Assembly: GCA_025642075.2 (NCBI GenBank)
Contig: JAODUO010000161.1
Location: forward strand, 86,001 to 150,000
Source: Ridgeia piscesae
Taxonomy: Eukaryota; Annelida; Polychaeta; Sabellida; Siboglinidae
Direction: 5' to 3'
DNA length: 64,000 bases
The notes under the pieces were generated by a model. It had not been told where the DNA came from. It did not search any database and worked only from the letters and a program-made list of their open reading frames with translations. Below are positions 14,301-29,789 of this stretch, piece by piece (positions within the stretch are counted from its first letter, which is position 1; the number at the start of each line of letters is the position of its first letter). The position numbers and the translations under genes were made by a program.

Positions 14301-14576
14301 TCTTTTTTTTAAGAATTACGAGCAAATATTACGAGGTAAGCTAAACAGTATTCTGTGTATGCAAATGTAGGTCCACTGCAGTTGTACTTTCTGCATGATG
14401 ATTAACCAACCTGTCTTGCTATGCAACAGGCATTTGAAGCTGAACTACGAAAATACTTGGAAGAGAAGACTGGCAGCAGAATCTACACTCAGGTGGACGA
14501 AGTTTGCTGCAAACTGCGAGTGCGAGGCATCCACCTAGAAGACATTGCAAAGTTTGTCCTCGACAAAGGATTCTAA
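11320..14576 (+). CDS. MRPL49: Mitochondrial large ribosomal subunit protein mL49
   Basis: Four exons assemble in phase into 197 residues: 11320-11391, 12493-12739, 13713-13840 and 14430-14576 (TAA at 14574). All introns are GT-AG. The product is mL49 of the mitochondrial ribosome, which acts in organelle translation. Diagnostic stretches are YPTPSGWVPPK (end of exon 2), LPYYVRRTRFHQLPIY and GNRKMTLVKKVNGDVW (exon 3), and the C-terminal VRGIHLEDIAKFVLDKGF (exon 4), the counterpart of the usual RIKGYF...LLEKGF end. The N terminus (MSLRVICRNAKHLQTIRRST) is basic and Arg-rich, as expected for a mitochondrial presequence. The human protein is about 166 residues; the extra length is N-terminal. 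AATAAA follows at 14656. All reading frames are intact, so it looks functional. Confidence 0.95.
11578..12176. mobile_element. Fold-back (MITE-like) element in MRPL49 intron 1
   Basis: The left arm (from GTTAACAGGCCTAAATTATT at about 11578 to about 11795) recurs as an imperfect reverse complement at about 11905-12176 (ending ...TTTAGGCCAGTTAAC). Matching internal landmarks include ACCACCTGTTTT, CAAAGAAGTAAG, CATCCCAGAC and CGATGTCTTG. A CA-rich insertion interrupts the right arm near 12093-12118. The loop is only about 110 bp. There is no coding sequence. Confidence 0.7.
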
Positions 14577-14655
14577 TAATATGACATAAGCGAGACATTC
14601 GCAAAGGACTGTTCACTGTTTACAAAAGACATCTTCACTTTTTATTGAAAAATCC

Positions 14656-14661
14656 AATAAA
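14656..14661 (+). terminator. AATAAA polyadenylation signal of MRPL49
   Basis: AATAAA lies 79 bp after the MRPL49 stop codon, a normal distance for a short 3' UTR. Confidence 0.7.
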
Positions 14662-14679
14662 TAATACATGTACACATTT

Positions 14680-15229
14680 CATGCAGTGTTTTTCATTCTT
14701 TTAGAATGGAATGTATGAATTCATTACATTGGATTATGTCAGTTATTATCAACTAATAAGCATTCTCACAAACATGACATCATGTGATGAGCTATGAACA
14801 GAACACATACATACAGATCAAAATTATGACATTTGAAACAAATTAAGCACAGTTACTGAGTTAGTACTTCAGAAGTCCAAGCATCGAGTTTGAACAGGAA
14901 TGTCTTGTAGACATGCTTATGATTACCAAAGGCAATGCTACACAGTGGTCCCTAATAAAAAATAATCTATTATACACAATTATCTATTTAGTTTGAACTG
15001 TTGTGCCTTACTAAAAAGTGATCACCAGTTGCCAATGTAACGTTAAAATGTGTCCATTCCATACAATTATCTTGTTATCTAAAGGAGTCTGTAATAAGCA
15101 AATCACTGTCAGGCAAGTATGCAAAACTATCCACTAAGGACAGACTTCATTCACAGCTTACATAGTCGAATGTACATTGTGAATACATTCCCTTTATATG
15201 GAGGTATCCACCAAATGCATTAAAAAAAG
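14680..15229. other. Intergenic, nothing recognised
   Basis: AT-rich sequence between the MRPL49 3' end and a SINE. No exon-like or RNA-like signal seen. Confidence 0.5.
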
Positions 15230-15500
15230 ATAAGTTCTTATATAGCGCAGTATCCAGTGCTCAATCAAATGCCATCTCAACTCAACTGGGAAAGCATCCA
15301 ACCATGCTGCAATTAGTGCGTGAAGACTGCTTGTACAAATATCCACCACTGTCTATAGCCAGGCACTCATTCATACAGCTGAGTGAACTGGAGCAATGTA
15401 GATTGAAAAATACTTGCCCAAGGTTTCATACTGCAGCACAGGATTTGAACCCGGGTTCTCTGAGTCGAGAGTCTAAAGCTCTACCCCTGAACACTGTATG
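15230..15500 (-). mobile_element. tRNA-derived SINE, copy 1
   Basis: On the minus strand the right end reads like a tRNA: GGGGTAGAGCTTTAGACTCT (A box and anticodon-arm region), then GGGTTCAAATCC (B box, consensus GGTTCRANYCC). A body follows (plus strand GAGTGAACTGGAGCAATGTA) and the tail is TTCTTATATAGCGCAGTATCC. The same structure occurs at 21241-21563 and, truncated, at 56361-56540, so this is a dispersed family and not a tRNA gene. Confidence 0.75.
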
Positions 15501-15919
15501 TATCCATAGTGTCCATAATGTACGTTACTGAATTTGTAATACAGTACAACAGAAAACAAATACATTATGTAACAATTACAATTAAGCAACACATTGCCTG
15601 TGTAATATGTAGTGATTGGCAGCCACGATTGCACGGACATCAGTTATTACAGATGTATAGCATAAGTTGACAAAAAGCTTAGCTTATTCACTTTCATGCA
15701 ACAATAAACCACTACAGCAGTTGTCACTAATTATGCTTTTCACTTTGTGTTACCATGGACCATTTTAGTTTATCCAGTCACCACTTAGGACATGCTAAAT
15801 ACATCCAGGTGAAGCACATAAAGCTGCAGTGTTGCCCTCTGGAGAGTGGCTCGTCACTAACGGTAAACAAGTTGTAAGTCAGTAACTGCAGATGACTGCA
15901 TTCTGGGCCCAATCAAACA

Positions 15920-16261
15920 AAATTAGCACACATATATTATATATATATATATATATATAGACAGTCATGTCGTTTATCCAGTCTTCAATAATCTGGTTGT
16001 TTATGATCAGCATGTGTGTAACCATGTTGATGCAATATAATGAATGTATATGTTGTTCCTTTAATCTGCACGACGTTTCGTTTATCTGGTAAAAACCTTG
16101 GGAATCAAATTATGGGGAGAAATGACTAAGTATGTATATATGTATATATATATATATATATAATTTATATGTGTATAATATATATATATATATAATTTAT
16201 ATGTGTATAATATATATGTATGTATATATAATAATATATACATAAATATATATATATTCAT

Positions 16262-16304
<43 letters not shown>

Positions 16305-16305
16305 A
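15920..16305. repeat. AT-rich simple repeats
   Basis: TA tracts at 15937-15959 and 16135-16301, with short direct repeats of AATTTATATGTGTATAATAT. They lie just downstream of the minus-strand kinase-like gene. Confidence 0.85.
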
Positions 16306-16369
16306 TTTATGTGTGTGTTACACAATTATAGTTTACTACAGTATACGACTGCTGTCGTCCCACAGTGGA

Positions 16370-21218
<4,849 letters not shown>

Positions 21219-21240
21219 CTGTGAAAGTAGAGTAAAAGTA

Positions 21241-21563
21241 TAGGCATTTTCTTATATAGCGCAGTATCCAATCCTCAGGACCGTTCAAAGCGCTCTACAC
21301 TTTACTTCCCTGACAGACCTGTTCACTCAGACACCATCTCGGCTTCTCTGGGAAGCACCAATTAATGCGCGAAGGCTGCTCGTACACATATTCACCACTG
21401 CCTCTAGCCATGTATTCATTTATACAGCTGAGTGAACTGGAGCAATGTAGAGTGAAAAAAACTTCCCAAGGTTTTAACATCGCAGCACATGCTTCGAACC
21501 CAGGTTCTCGTAGTCGAGAGTCCGAAGCTCTACCCCTGAGCCATTGCGCTCTACTGTGGCACC
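21241..21563 (-). mobile_element. tRNA-derived SINE, copy 2 (fullest)
   Basis: The minus strand begins with tRNA-like sequence: GAGCGCAATGGCTCAGGGGT, then AGAGCTTCGGACTCTCG, then a GGGTTCGAAGC B box. It shares its body with the copies at 15230 and 56361, including GCTGAGTGAACTGGAGCAAT and the distal TTATATAGCGCAGTATCCAA. The plus-strand open frame over it is a shadow. Confidence 0.8.
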
Positions 21564-21631
21564 GCACGACCACGGACACCGGGGAGCAGCGTTAACAATA
21601 TATAAATAACAACAACAATAGCAATAATAAT

Positions 21632-21637
<6 letters not shown>

Positions 21638-21684
<47 letters not shown>

Positions 21685-21875
21685 TAATAATAAAACGCAA
21701 TGTTCTATAAAATTTAACTAGCCGTAGTATAAACATTGAACAATGCAAGATAATAACAGCGATGTTGAATGTGTGTATGCGTGCGTGCGTGCGTGCGTGT
21801 GTGTGTGTGTGTGCGCGCGTGTGTGCGCGCGTGTGTGTGCGCGCGTGTGTGTGTGGTGTGTGTGCGCGCGCACGC
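21638..21875. repeat. (TA)n and TG/CG simple repeats
   Basis: TA dinucleotides at 21638-21680, then GCGT tetramers and alternating TG/CG (GTGTGCGCGC) at 21779-21875. The second tract is alternating purine-pyrimidine. Confidence 0.9.
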
Positions 21876-22129
21876 ACGCGAGTATACCAGATATCTGCAA
21901 CATAAATGTGTCATATTACCCAACCAAATTAGATAGAAGCTCTGGATTAGCAGTCATTGCAAAGTGACTCCATGCGTGCGAACTGTTCTTATTATAATAA
22001 TACAAATAAAGGCATGCGTTAATATTACAAACTATTCCAAAATATTATATTCCACAGTCAGCGTGATGTCATAAGACAGTTAACTGCACATGACACATGT
22101 AACAATTGCCTGCAAACCGTGCAAACCGT

Positions 22130-22170
22130 GCAATAGACGTGTCTCGTTGCTGCCGAGGCACGTCTATTGC
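22130..22170. other. Near-perfect 17-bp hairpin
   Basis: GCAATAGACGTGTCTCG (22130-22146), a 7-nt loop TTGCTGC, and CGAGGCACGTCTATTGC (22154-22170) form 16 Watson-Crick pairs and one G-U. No known RNA family is recognised. Confidence 0.6.
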
Positions 22171-22951
22171 GTCAGCAAGAATGACCTAATAGTGCCATTA
22201 ACATTACCGCGGAAGGACAAAGGAAGGAAATTCGCACGCGCCCGATTTCATTTCGGTCGTGTGAACACAACGTGTGTGATCATGTATTATTGACAACCAG
22301 TGAAACTGTCGCGTGCCGCGCCGAGGTTCGAAGCCACGCGTCCCAATCGATGGAATCACGCACTGCATTTACAAGCAGGTTAATTGCTCGTCTTAAATGC
22401 TGGGAGAATGAACAGTTGCGCAGTGTGATTGTAAAAATATAGGTACTTTCTTCGTAGCACTGACCGTTGTCTACAAATATCATAAGACATTATTAAGTGT
22501 GATCCACAGGCAGTATATCTTGGTCCTACATACAGCATATGATACATATGTCGAATATCGCGTCCGATCTGTCAAGTCTCTGATGTTTGTTGGAAGTCAT
22601 CGTTTGAGCCTAACGATGCTAATTACTACACCCATAAGTAGACTGCGGCAAAAGAGAGGGAAGTACGGAGGGGTGGACGATGAGAATCCTCTATTACATC
22701 TAAAAGATGTCCTGTTGACATGATACAAACGTCATATTTTCCAGTGATATAATTTTAATTTAAAAAATCATAAAAACGTTAAACAGTATCTAAAATGTAA
22801 ATTCGATGACGTGATACGCTTACGTAATTCTGATATGTCATCTACTGATAATTCTAAAATATTATATTTAAGCGAAGCCATGAATTGTTACGCCCTACAC
22901 ATGCACACACACACACATACATACTTACACGCGCGCGGACGCACACACACA

Positions 22952-23019
<68 letters not shown>

Positions 23020-24700
23020 TATATGCGTGTGTATATATGCGTGTGTATATATATACAGTAGACCTACCATTCCGAACTTTAACAATGGCGGGAATACATA
23101 ATTGCACAGGTCCTGTATATCAGTTTACAATCAGGAATATGCATTTATTTATTTACCTTTGCGTTCTAGCTTCGTGCTGTAAACACCTATTCGCGACGTT
23201 GGCAGCAGCCAGTAAGCGGCGCGACTACAGTGTGTTGCTGCGCTCTGTCCTAGTGCCAGGAACAAAGAAAAACAACACATGCTTCCCTTACACAATACCA
23301 AGAACGAGTAGGCCTGCGGGAAGGCACACGCTGATTGGATGCACAAAAAACATTGGCACCATCCCAAAACACCAGATTGGATATCAGTCGTGCTTAAAGA
23401 GAACTCGACGAGGTTCATTACATTTCTCAGCATGGCTAATATCTTGCTTGCTATTGACGAACTAAACCAGCACAGATATGAAGACAAAGTGCACCTGTTT
23501 GGCAAAATACAGATGAGGCATGCAACCCCAAGTGAAACAATGGCATAGCCAGGGGGCCAAGGGGTCACGTCCCCAATCAAGGAACGTTAGGTGGGCCGTA
23601 AACTGAAGAATTACAACAGGTTACCTGATTCATCAAGTGACACGGTACAAATTAATAGAAATGTATCCGCACAGAAATTATTTCGGAAATCCATAACAAT
23701 TCCCCATTCTCATGTACCGCGCAATGCCGTTTAAGAAATGTCTATTAATGAAGTTATTCGGAACAATTCGGACAGTTACGTTGATTAGACAGGAGCGCGA
23801 GTGAAACCAAATGCAGTTCGTTGGAAAAGGCGGCGACCACCGCCAAAGACGTCAAAGTTTTAAACGTTATTACAAATAGACCTTAGCTCTGTGCTCGTCA
23901 AATCATGGTCACATATCTTCTAAATGGTATGTTTTTATGCCCGGTTAATTTTTTCAACCGCTCATTAACCCAATAATATTCACTAAAATGAAATAACTTT
24001 GTATTCAGAAACGATTGCGACCTGGCCTGTGAATCGCATTGTATAACATTTGGACATTCCGTCATTCATCGTTACGTATCATATTTTCGTGTATATCGGC
24101 GACATATTTCAGGCAATTTTCACTGGCAATTCTGGAAATTCGGCCTTGAAAAGTCAAGTGTCCCTAGATCAAGGGTAGACTTTTTAATACTGGATGCCCT
24201 TGTCAAGCGACCTTCAGCTGGCACACACCTACCCTAAGTCCCGCGGGCAAGCTACCTATGCCAATCGAAATCTAGGTGTTGTTTTTTACAATGATTTTTA
24301 AAAGCTTTTACCAGTAGGTATGTGTTAAACAACGTAAGGTATACCTACCACTGTGTATGGTGTAGTGATACAATATTGCCAAACATGATGAAGTGACGTA
24401 AACAAATTGCAACATACTGCCAGCCACAGCAAGACTTCTAAGGCACCTTTATGAAAAAAGACCTTATTCCGTCTATGGCTATGCCGCCCTCCACAAACAT
24501 TGGAGTGTTGATTCCCCAAACCTCCCATGTTCCGACGCCTGTGTTTATGCTTTGCAATTTCCTTGCTATGTTTGGGACTGCTATGTATAATTTCGGCAAA
24601 GCACCCTGTTGTCGACCCCCAGAAACGTTGCTCACATTTAACAATAGTACTTTATTACGGATGACGTGGCGTTCTCGGGTCTTCCGAGGCAGTAACCGTT
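22171..24700. other. Intergenic, no gene supported
   Basis: Contains a CA/CGCA microsatellite at 22901-23017. Short open frames occur at 23037-23580 on both strands without splice support or family similarity that I can name. Possible upstream exons of the minus-strand pseudokinase could hide here. Confidence 0.45.
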
Positions 24701-24730
24701 ACCAAAACCGCGGGAGTTATTCGACGCGCT

Positions 24731-24736
24731 GATTGG
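24731..24736 (+). promoter_or_regulatory. Inverted CCAAT box
   Basis: GATTGG (reverse of CCAATC) lies 15 bp before the candidate start codon at 24751. A CCAAT box usually sits upstream of the transcription start, so this one may be incidental. Confidence 0.3.
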
Positions 24737-24750
24737 CTTATGTCGTAACC

Positions 24751-25648
24751 ATGCGGTTAGAAATGTCACAACAACCGAAGAAACAGAGGTTAAGATGTGT
24801 TGAGAACGACTTCGAAGCGAAGATCCGGTGGGGCCACGAGCGAGACCAACTGACAAAGGGACACGTGAAGGCACTGCAGGAGTGTGGAGTGCAGCCGTTG
24901 ACGCAGTACTCCACGGTCGGCGCAACCACACTCCAAGGTAAGATTTTGATAAGAAGAAGATATGTTGGTAGTCTGTAGAAGTCCCTTATCTGATTCAGTC
25001 TTTTCACCCAGTCTTGGTAGTTATTCATTCATTTATTGCCTATCATATCGTTAACCAATTACTGGTATAGTGACCGCATTAAATAGTTAACTAATTACTG
25101 ATTATCTTTGCATTTCAGGTGCCTCACGTGTCCGTCCTATTCGCCAGTGGAATCGCTGTGCTTCGACGCGTTGCTATTCAGGTTCGGTGTTTGTACTTAT
25201 TTTATATGGGGTGGGCATGAGTACGATTGCAGTGGGCGTGACGATAAAGGTAACTCATGTTGTTAAAAATATAAACTAATAATTGTTTTACATTTCGGCT
25301 ACAGATGCTTGCTCGGTTCAGAGTTTAGTTCTGGTTCTACGGACTAGGGCAAACCTATCGTCGTCGAAACACCGACCTGCGATCTCCGTTCGTCCCTCGT
25401 CGGCACCGACGGCAATGACGCGTCATGGGACCGACGAACGTTGCGCGAGGCGTCCGTCGTCTCCAGCGACACTGCACGTGCACCGAACCTGGACCTTCGT
25501 CAAAGTCGACCGAGAAGCGTTCGCTCCGACCGGACAAAAAACTAAGCTTCCGCAGGATATGCGCGGAGCTCCGACAAGGAGACGCCAAATGATCGAGAAA
25601 TCTGTCGCTGTTGCCATTGCCAGACTGCATGCGCCGATCGGCCAATAG
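24751..25648 (+). CDS. Small spliced gene, unknown product
   Basis: Three exons fit in phase: 24751-24937 (donor GTAAGA), 25119-25181 (acceptor TTTCAG, donor GTTCGG) and 25305-25648 (TAG), about 197 residues. Exon 1 is convincing: MSQQPKKQRLRC, then ENDFEAKIRWGHERDQL, with high GC at third codon positions. Exon 3 is uncertain. The in-phase frame is Arg/Ser-rich, while a different frame from 25348 to a TAA at 25543 (KPIVVETPTCDL...) has more gene-like composition and would need another acceptor (GGACTAG). AATAAA at 25797 supports plus-strand transcription. I recognise no domain. Confidence 0.4.
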
Positions 25649-25796
25649 TCGAAACACTTCAGACATTTCTAACGATCGGCGACGATGACGACGGAAAATC
25701 CGCTGAGTGTTGCCATGGTGACAGTTACTTTCGCTGACATAGCCATGAAGAATACTGTCAAGTAGACTCTGGTCGCTTCGTCTGTTTTGCGAAGTT

Positions 25797-25802
25797 AATA
25801 AA
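25797..25802 (+). terminator. AATAAA polyadenylation signal
   Basis: AATAAA about 150 bp after the candidate stop at 25648, on the same strand as the three-exon gene. Confidence 0.45.
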
Positions 25803-25927
25803 AAGTGTCTGCTCCAATAATTATTCAAAGTTGTCGATGTTATTTTGTGTTTAGATGTGTTCTGTCACATTAATACAGATTTGTAATTATGTAAGACATA
25901 GACCCCGTCTATGCTTATGATTTCATA

Positions 25928-25975
25928 CGCACGCACGCACGCACGTACGCACGCACCCCCACACGCACACCCTAT
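25928..25975. repeat. (ACGC)n microsatellite
   Basis: ACGC tetramers, slightly interrupted, between the small gene and the transposon. Confidence 0.9.
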
Positions 25976-26061
25976 ATAGTAGTTTGGTAATTGTCTAAGT
26001 AATTAGATTTCCAGACAGACAGATTGTGGCATCGAAGAATAGACGCTTCTCTTCAGCATCC

Positions 26062-29000
26062 AACAACCACCGCCCCTGATAGTGGAGTCGCTTAGGTGTA
26101 TGATCGGGACACGCTGGGCCAAAGAACTAAATTTGGCACCGTTGTACCTTAGGACCATATAATACTTTTTAGAGGAGCTGCCCGATTTTAGAGGCCAAGG
26201 TCAAGGTAAGAGATCAGTAATTATATAATCATATTGTCCAATATCTCGGTATTTTAATGATATTTTAAAATGTTTTCAAGAGCTCATTTATTTACGGACC
26301 CACATCTTTCAATCGGATGATTATATAATTTGCATACATAAAAATGGCCGACAAAAAGCAAATATATAAATATCGTTATTCTTTATCAGAGCCATTTTCA
26401 CAAAGTATCCATAACAAATATTGTGCATACAGATACCTTATAAACATATACAACGTTTGAGATGGGGCTGCCGGATATAAAAGTTAAGGTCAAGGTCAGA
26501 TGAAGGTTAAAATACAAAATATTTCATAATTCCAATTTTATCATCTACAAACACAATAACAATGTTTGTATTTCGGAAAGTTACAGGAGACGTTTATGGC
26601 TGCAAAACTCTACTTTATATTTTGTACTTTATACAATTAGCATACATTCAAAATGGCTGCCAATATGCTAAAAACTGATTATTGTAATTTCAATGTGCAC
26701 GCATAGCTGCACGCGTATACTATAACAGATAACATACGTAGTGCACATCTACATTCATAGAGGCAGTCACATTTACTCAGTTAATTAACAAATTCACTCA
26801 TATCTCCATTGCTAACCAATTCCTCACATTCCGCTATAATCAGCTTGTGAGACAGAGTGCTGTGCATGTGAGCCCGGCGGTCCTGTATCTGCATTTCTTC
26901 GCGCAATCGGGCTTAGCCTTGCAACCACACTTGATCAGTTCTCTAAAACCTACAGCAGCTGCTGGTAGAGTTGTACAGACTGAACGCCATCCGGTGTCTT
27001 CTCATGTCCATCCAAAGACTTCAGGGTTGGCTGCAGCTGTGATAGGCTTCAGGCTATTTATCCACATACTGGCTTCTTGCCGAAGATCGTTCACCTTGTC
27101 ATAAGATGTCGTGCTGTCGTACATAATACACGTGAATCGCTCAATCAGTCTAAATGCTGCAGATGTAAATTCCGAAGGAACAAAATAACCCATCCTGAGA
27201 CGCGCTGGTGAATCCAGCAGTGGCTGTCGTTTTGCCTTTACCGCTGAACTGAGATGTTGTATCAGAACCTGAGAAGGGGTGAACAAGGGCAAAGCACGAG
27301 CTTTTTCCTCCGCAAGTTCTTGGCAGATTGAGTCGATGCGGTAGTAGCGGAAGTGCTTCCCTGTGCCAAAGCCGACCCATAACTGCATTCCTGGATGGTG
27401 CTGGGCAAGATCGTGAAAGATTCCAACCAACATGACAACCACATCTGTGTCTGCGGTTCTGACGAGAACAGTAGTTGCCCGTCATTCAGCGCATCATCTA
27501 CGTGTAGACATATTCTGCTGTCTGTCTCTTGGTGGTCATTCGCCGACATCGATGTGTCAGCACAATTCAACTTTACGTGTGACCCACTGTTTGTGTACAC
27601 ATGTTTACTTGGTGGGTAGTCATGTTTGACTACATCTTCCGTCGGAAGATTGAAAAGTTCTTCCTTGTTTGTGGTATCTTGTAAGAAACCCGCATAGTAC
27701 ATTGGCAACACTTTTCTGCGTGTGCCTTTCCCTCGGTTTTTCTCGGGTTGTGGTTTTCAAGCTGTCAGGTCGGTACGTGTCCCAGACGATGTCAAACCTA
27801 GAACAGCCTTGTAGTGTCACTGTATTCACCGAACGTTTCTGTGTTGTCGAGTTCATTGCAATGCAGCAGCTCATGTTTCGTGCTCGTCAGTCGAAGTTTG
27901 GTTTTCATGTGCAAAAAAATCATCCAGTCTGGTGTTAACGAACTTATGCAGCAATGAACAACTGGCTGAAGAGATTGCAGTTTCTCTTCATTTCTTGAAA
28001 CTGTTGTTTTGCCTTCGATTTTGTCGTAGTGAAGTGACGACGCTTGACTTAAGGACAGTTGTTTTTTCTTGATGGCCTTGTGGATAGAGATAGCACAACG
28101 TTGACATATTTTGAATACTGCTCTTTCCTAGAGCCTACACATGTTTATTTAAACATAAAAGTATGTTTCTCATGGGCTTAATGCAAGCTTGAAAAGACAA
28201 ATTCCTGATAAACACTGAACACACTTAGGCGAAGAAATGCAGATGCAAGACGGCCTGGCTCACATGCACAGCACTGTCTCTGCCGCGGACTTTGTGAGAG
28301 TTAGGAACAAGCTCATCGTAGCGGCATTTGAGAAATTGGTTAGCAATGGAGGTGTGAGTTAATTAACTGAGTAAATGTGACTGCCTCTATGAATGTAGAT
28401 GTGCTCTACGTATCGGTCGGTACCAAATATTATAGTACATGCGTGCAGCTACGCGTGCACATTGAAATTCTAATAATCAGTTTTTAGCATATTGGCAGCC
28501 ATTTTGAATTTATGCAAATTGTATAAAGTACAGAATATAAGATAGAGTTTTGCAGCCATAAACGTCTCCTGTAACATTCCGAAACACAAACATTGTTATA
28601 GTGTTAGTAGATGATAAAATTTGAATTATGAAATATTTGTTCTTTTGACCTTCGTCTGACCTTGACCGTTCCATTTAAATCCGGGCAACCCCATCTCAGA
28701 AGTTGTATATATCCATAAGGTATGTGTGCAAAATATTAGTTTTGGAACCTTTGTGAAAATGGCTCTGATAAAGAATTACGATATTTATATATTTGCTAAT
28801 TTGTCGGCCATGTTTTATTTATGCAAACTAGATAATCATCTCATGGAAAGATGTGGGTCCTAAATAAATGAGCTTTCGAAAACATTTAAAAATATTATTA
28901 AATCTCGAGATATTGGACAATATTATGTTTATATAATTACTGATCTTTGAGCTTAACCTGACCTTGACCTTTAAACTCGGGCAGCCCCCAGTAAAAAGTG

Positions 29001-29108
29001 TTATATGGTCCTAAGGTAACAACTATGCCAAATTTGGTTCTTTGGCCCAGCGTGTCACGATTCCATTAAAATTGGACTTATGCGACTCCACTATGATGAC
29101 TGTTGGGT
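26062..29108. mobile_element. Decayed transposon with ~850-bp inverted arms
   Basis: The left arm, 26062-26905, and the right arm, about 28230-29108, are diverged reverse complements. Paired landmarks are ATAGTGGAGTCGC, GACACGCTGGGCCAAAGAAC, GACCCACATCTTTC, TAGAGGCAGTCACATTTACT and ACATGCACAGCACT. The unique centre encodes the broken minus-strand protein described separately. The Cys-rich C-terminus of that protein lies inside the left arm and recurs inverted in the right arm. The arms may therefore be an inverted duplication of the element's 3' end rather than ordinary terminal repeats. No target duplication could be fixed. Confidence 0.7.
26840..28140 (-). pseudogene. Transposon-borne protein with a DTDVVV core, frameshifted
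   Basis: Minus-strand fragments in different frames match a protein family that is common and usually unnamed in marine invertebrate genomes. In order they are FDIVWDTYRPDSLKTTTREK, then ETDSRICLHVDDALNDG, VRTADTDVVVMLVGIFHDLA, LWVGFGTGKHFRYYRIDSIC, SGSDTTSQFSGKGK, FRLIERFTCIMYD and, near 26860-26940, a Cys-rich end (LIKCGCKAKPDCAKKC). Acidic clusters (ETD, DTD) recall PIN/FEN-like nucleases, which is inference. At least two frameshifts, plus internal stops, rule out an intact product. Confidence 0.65.
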
Positions 29109-29785
29109 CGAATGTACACTAATCATTAGGCAGCCCCGTGGCGATGGTTGATCCAGGAGCTATATGATCCTGGGGGCACGTGACGCCAGATCACTTGAAT
29201 GATGCCAGATACTTTAGCGCCTGTCGTGATGCAACATACGATTTCAAAGGGCTCCCGGTTGGCTTAAGGTGCTCTCAGACTATTCTTATATGTCTCCTGG
29301 CGGGTCTCAAGAATAAGTACATTTCGGAGATCTGACCTTACACGATGTACCTTAAACGTTACGGCACGGAAACTTGGCAATGACCAAGTTAGCAGCCGCA
29401 GAAATAAAGATGGAAAGAAGTGTGGTCAACATCACATCATGGAGAGAAGTCAAAGGTCATAGACGTGATTGAACAAGTTAGAAAACGGAAGTGGACCTGG
29501 ACACTTCCGATGTAGTGGGCCGAGAATCGGAGTGCATGCTTTTGGAGATGTAGATATTTTGTGCGTATTTCAAGATAATATTGCAGGTGTTGGGTCCGCT
29601 GTACTACCCTCTCTGGATCCGCGCGTGCATAGAACATTTGGGGGGGAGAGAAGGGTGCATAAGCACATCGCAAAGTTCCGATCTGAACGGAAGTAATAAT
29701 TTATTCGATCCATTATGCGGTGACTGAAATCAACCTGGGACGGAATTGTTTTCGACCGTGAGAAACTTTAACACTACTCTCACTG
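29109..29785 (+). other. Possible LINE 3'-end scrap, otherwise nothing clear
   Basis: Around 29455-29512 a plus-strand frame reads VIDVIEQVRKRKWTW before a stop. This resembles the RKRKWTWAGH segment near the C-terminus of some LINE reverse transcriptases. The match is too short to be sure. A G-run lies near 29640. Confidence 0.3.
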
Positions 29786-29789
29786 AACT

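Noticed and set aside
15420..15500. Possible tRNA gene on the minus strand
   Set aside because: A and B boxes are present but the cloverleaf is incomplete and the sequence is the head of a dispersed SINE.
25355..25828. 157-codon minus-strand frame
   Set aside because: Overlaps exon 3 of a plus-strand gene with splice sites and AATAAA; Arg/His/Ser-rich with no recognised domain.
28237..28362. 41-codon plus-strand frame starting MQMQDGLAHMHS
   Set aside because: Shadow frame; another frame of the same DNA reads as the inverted copy of the transposon protein's Cys-rich end.
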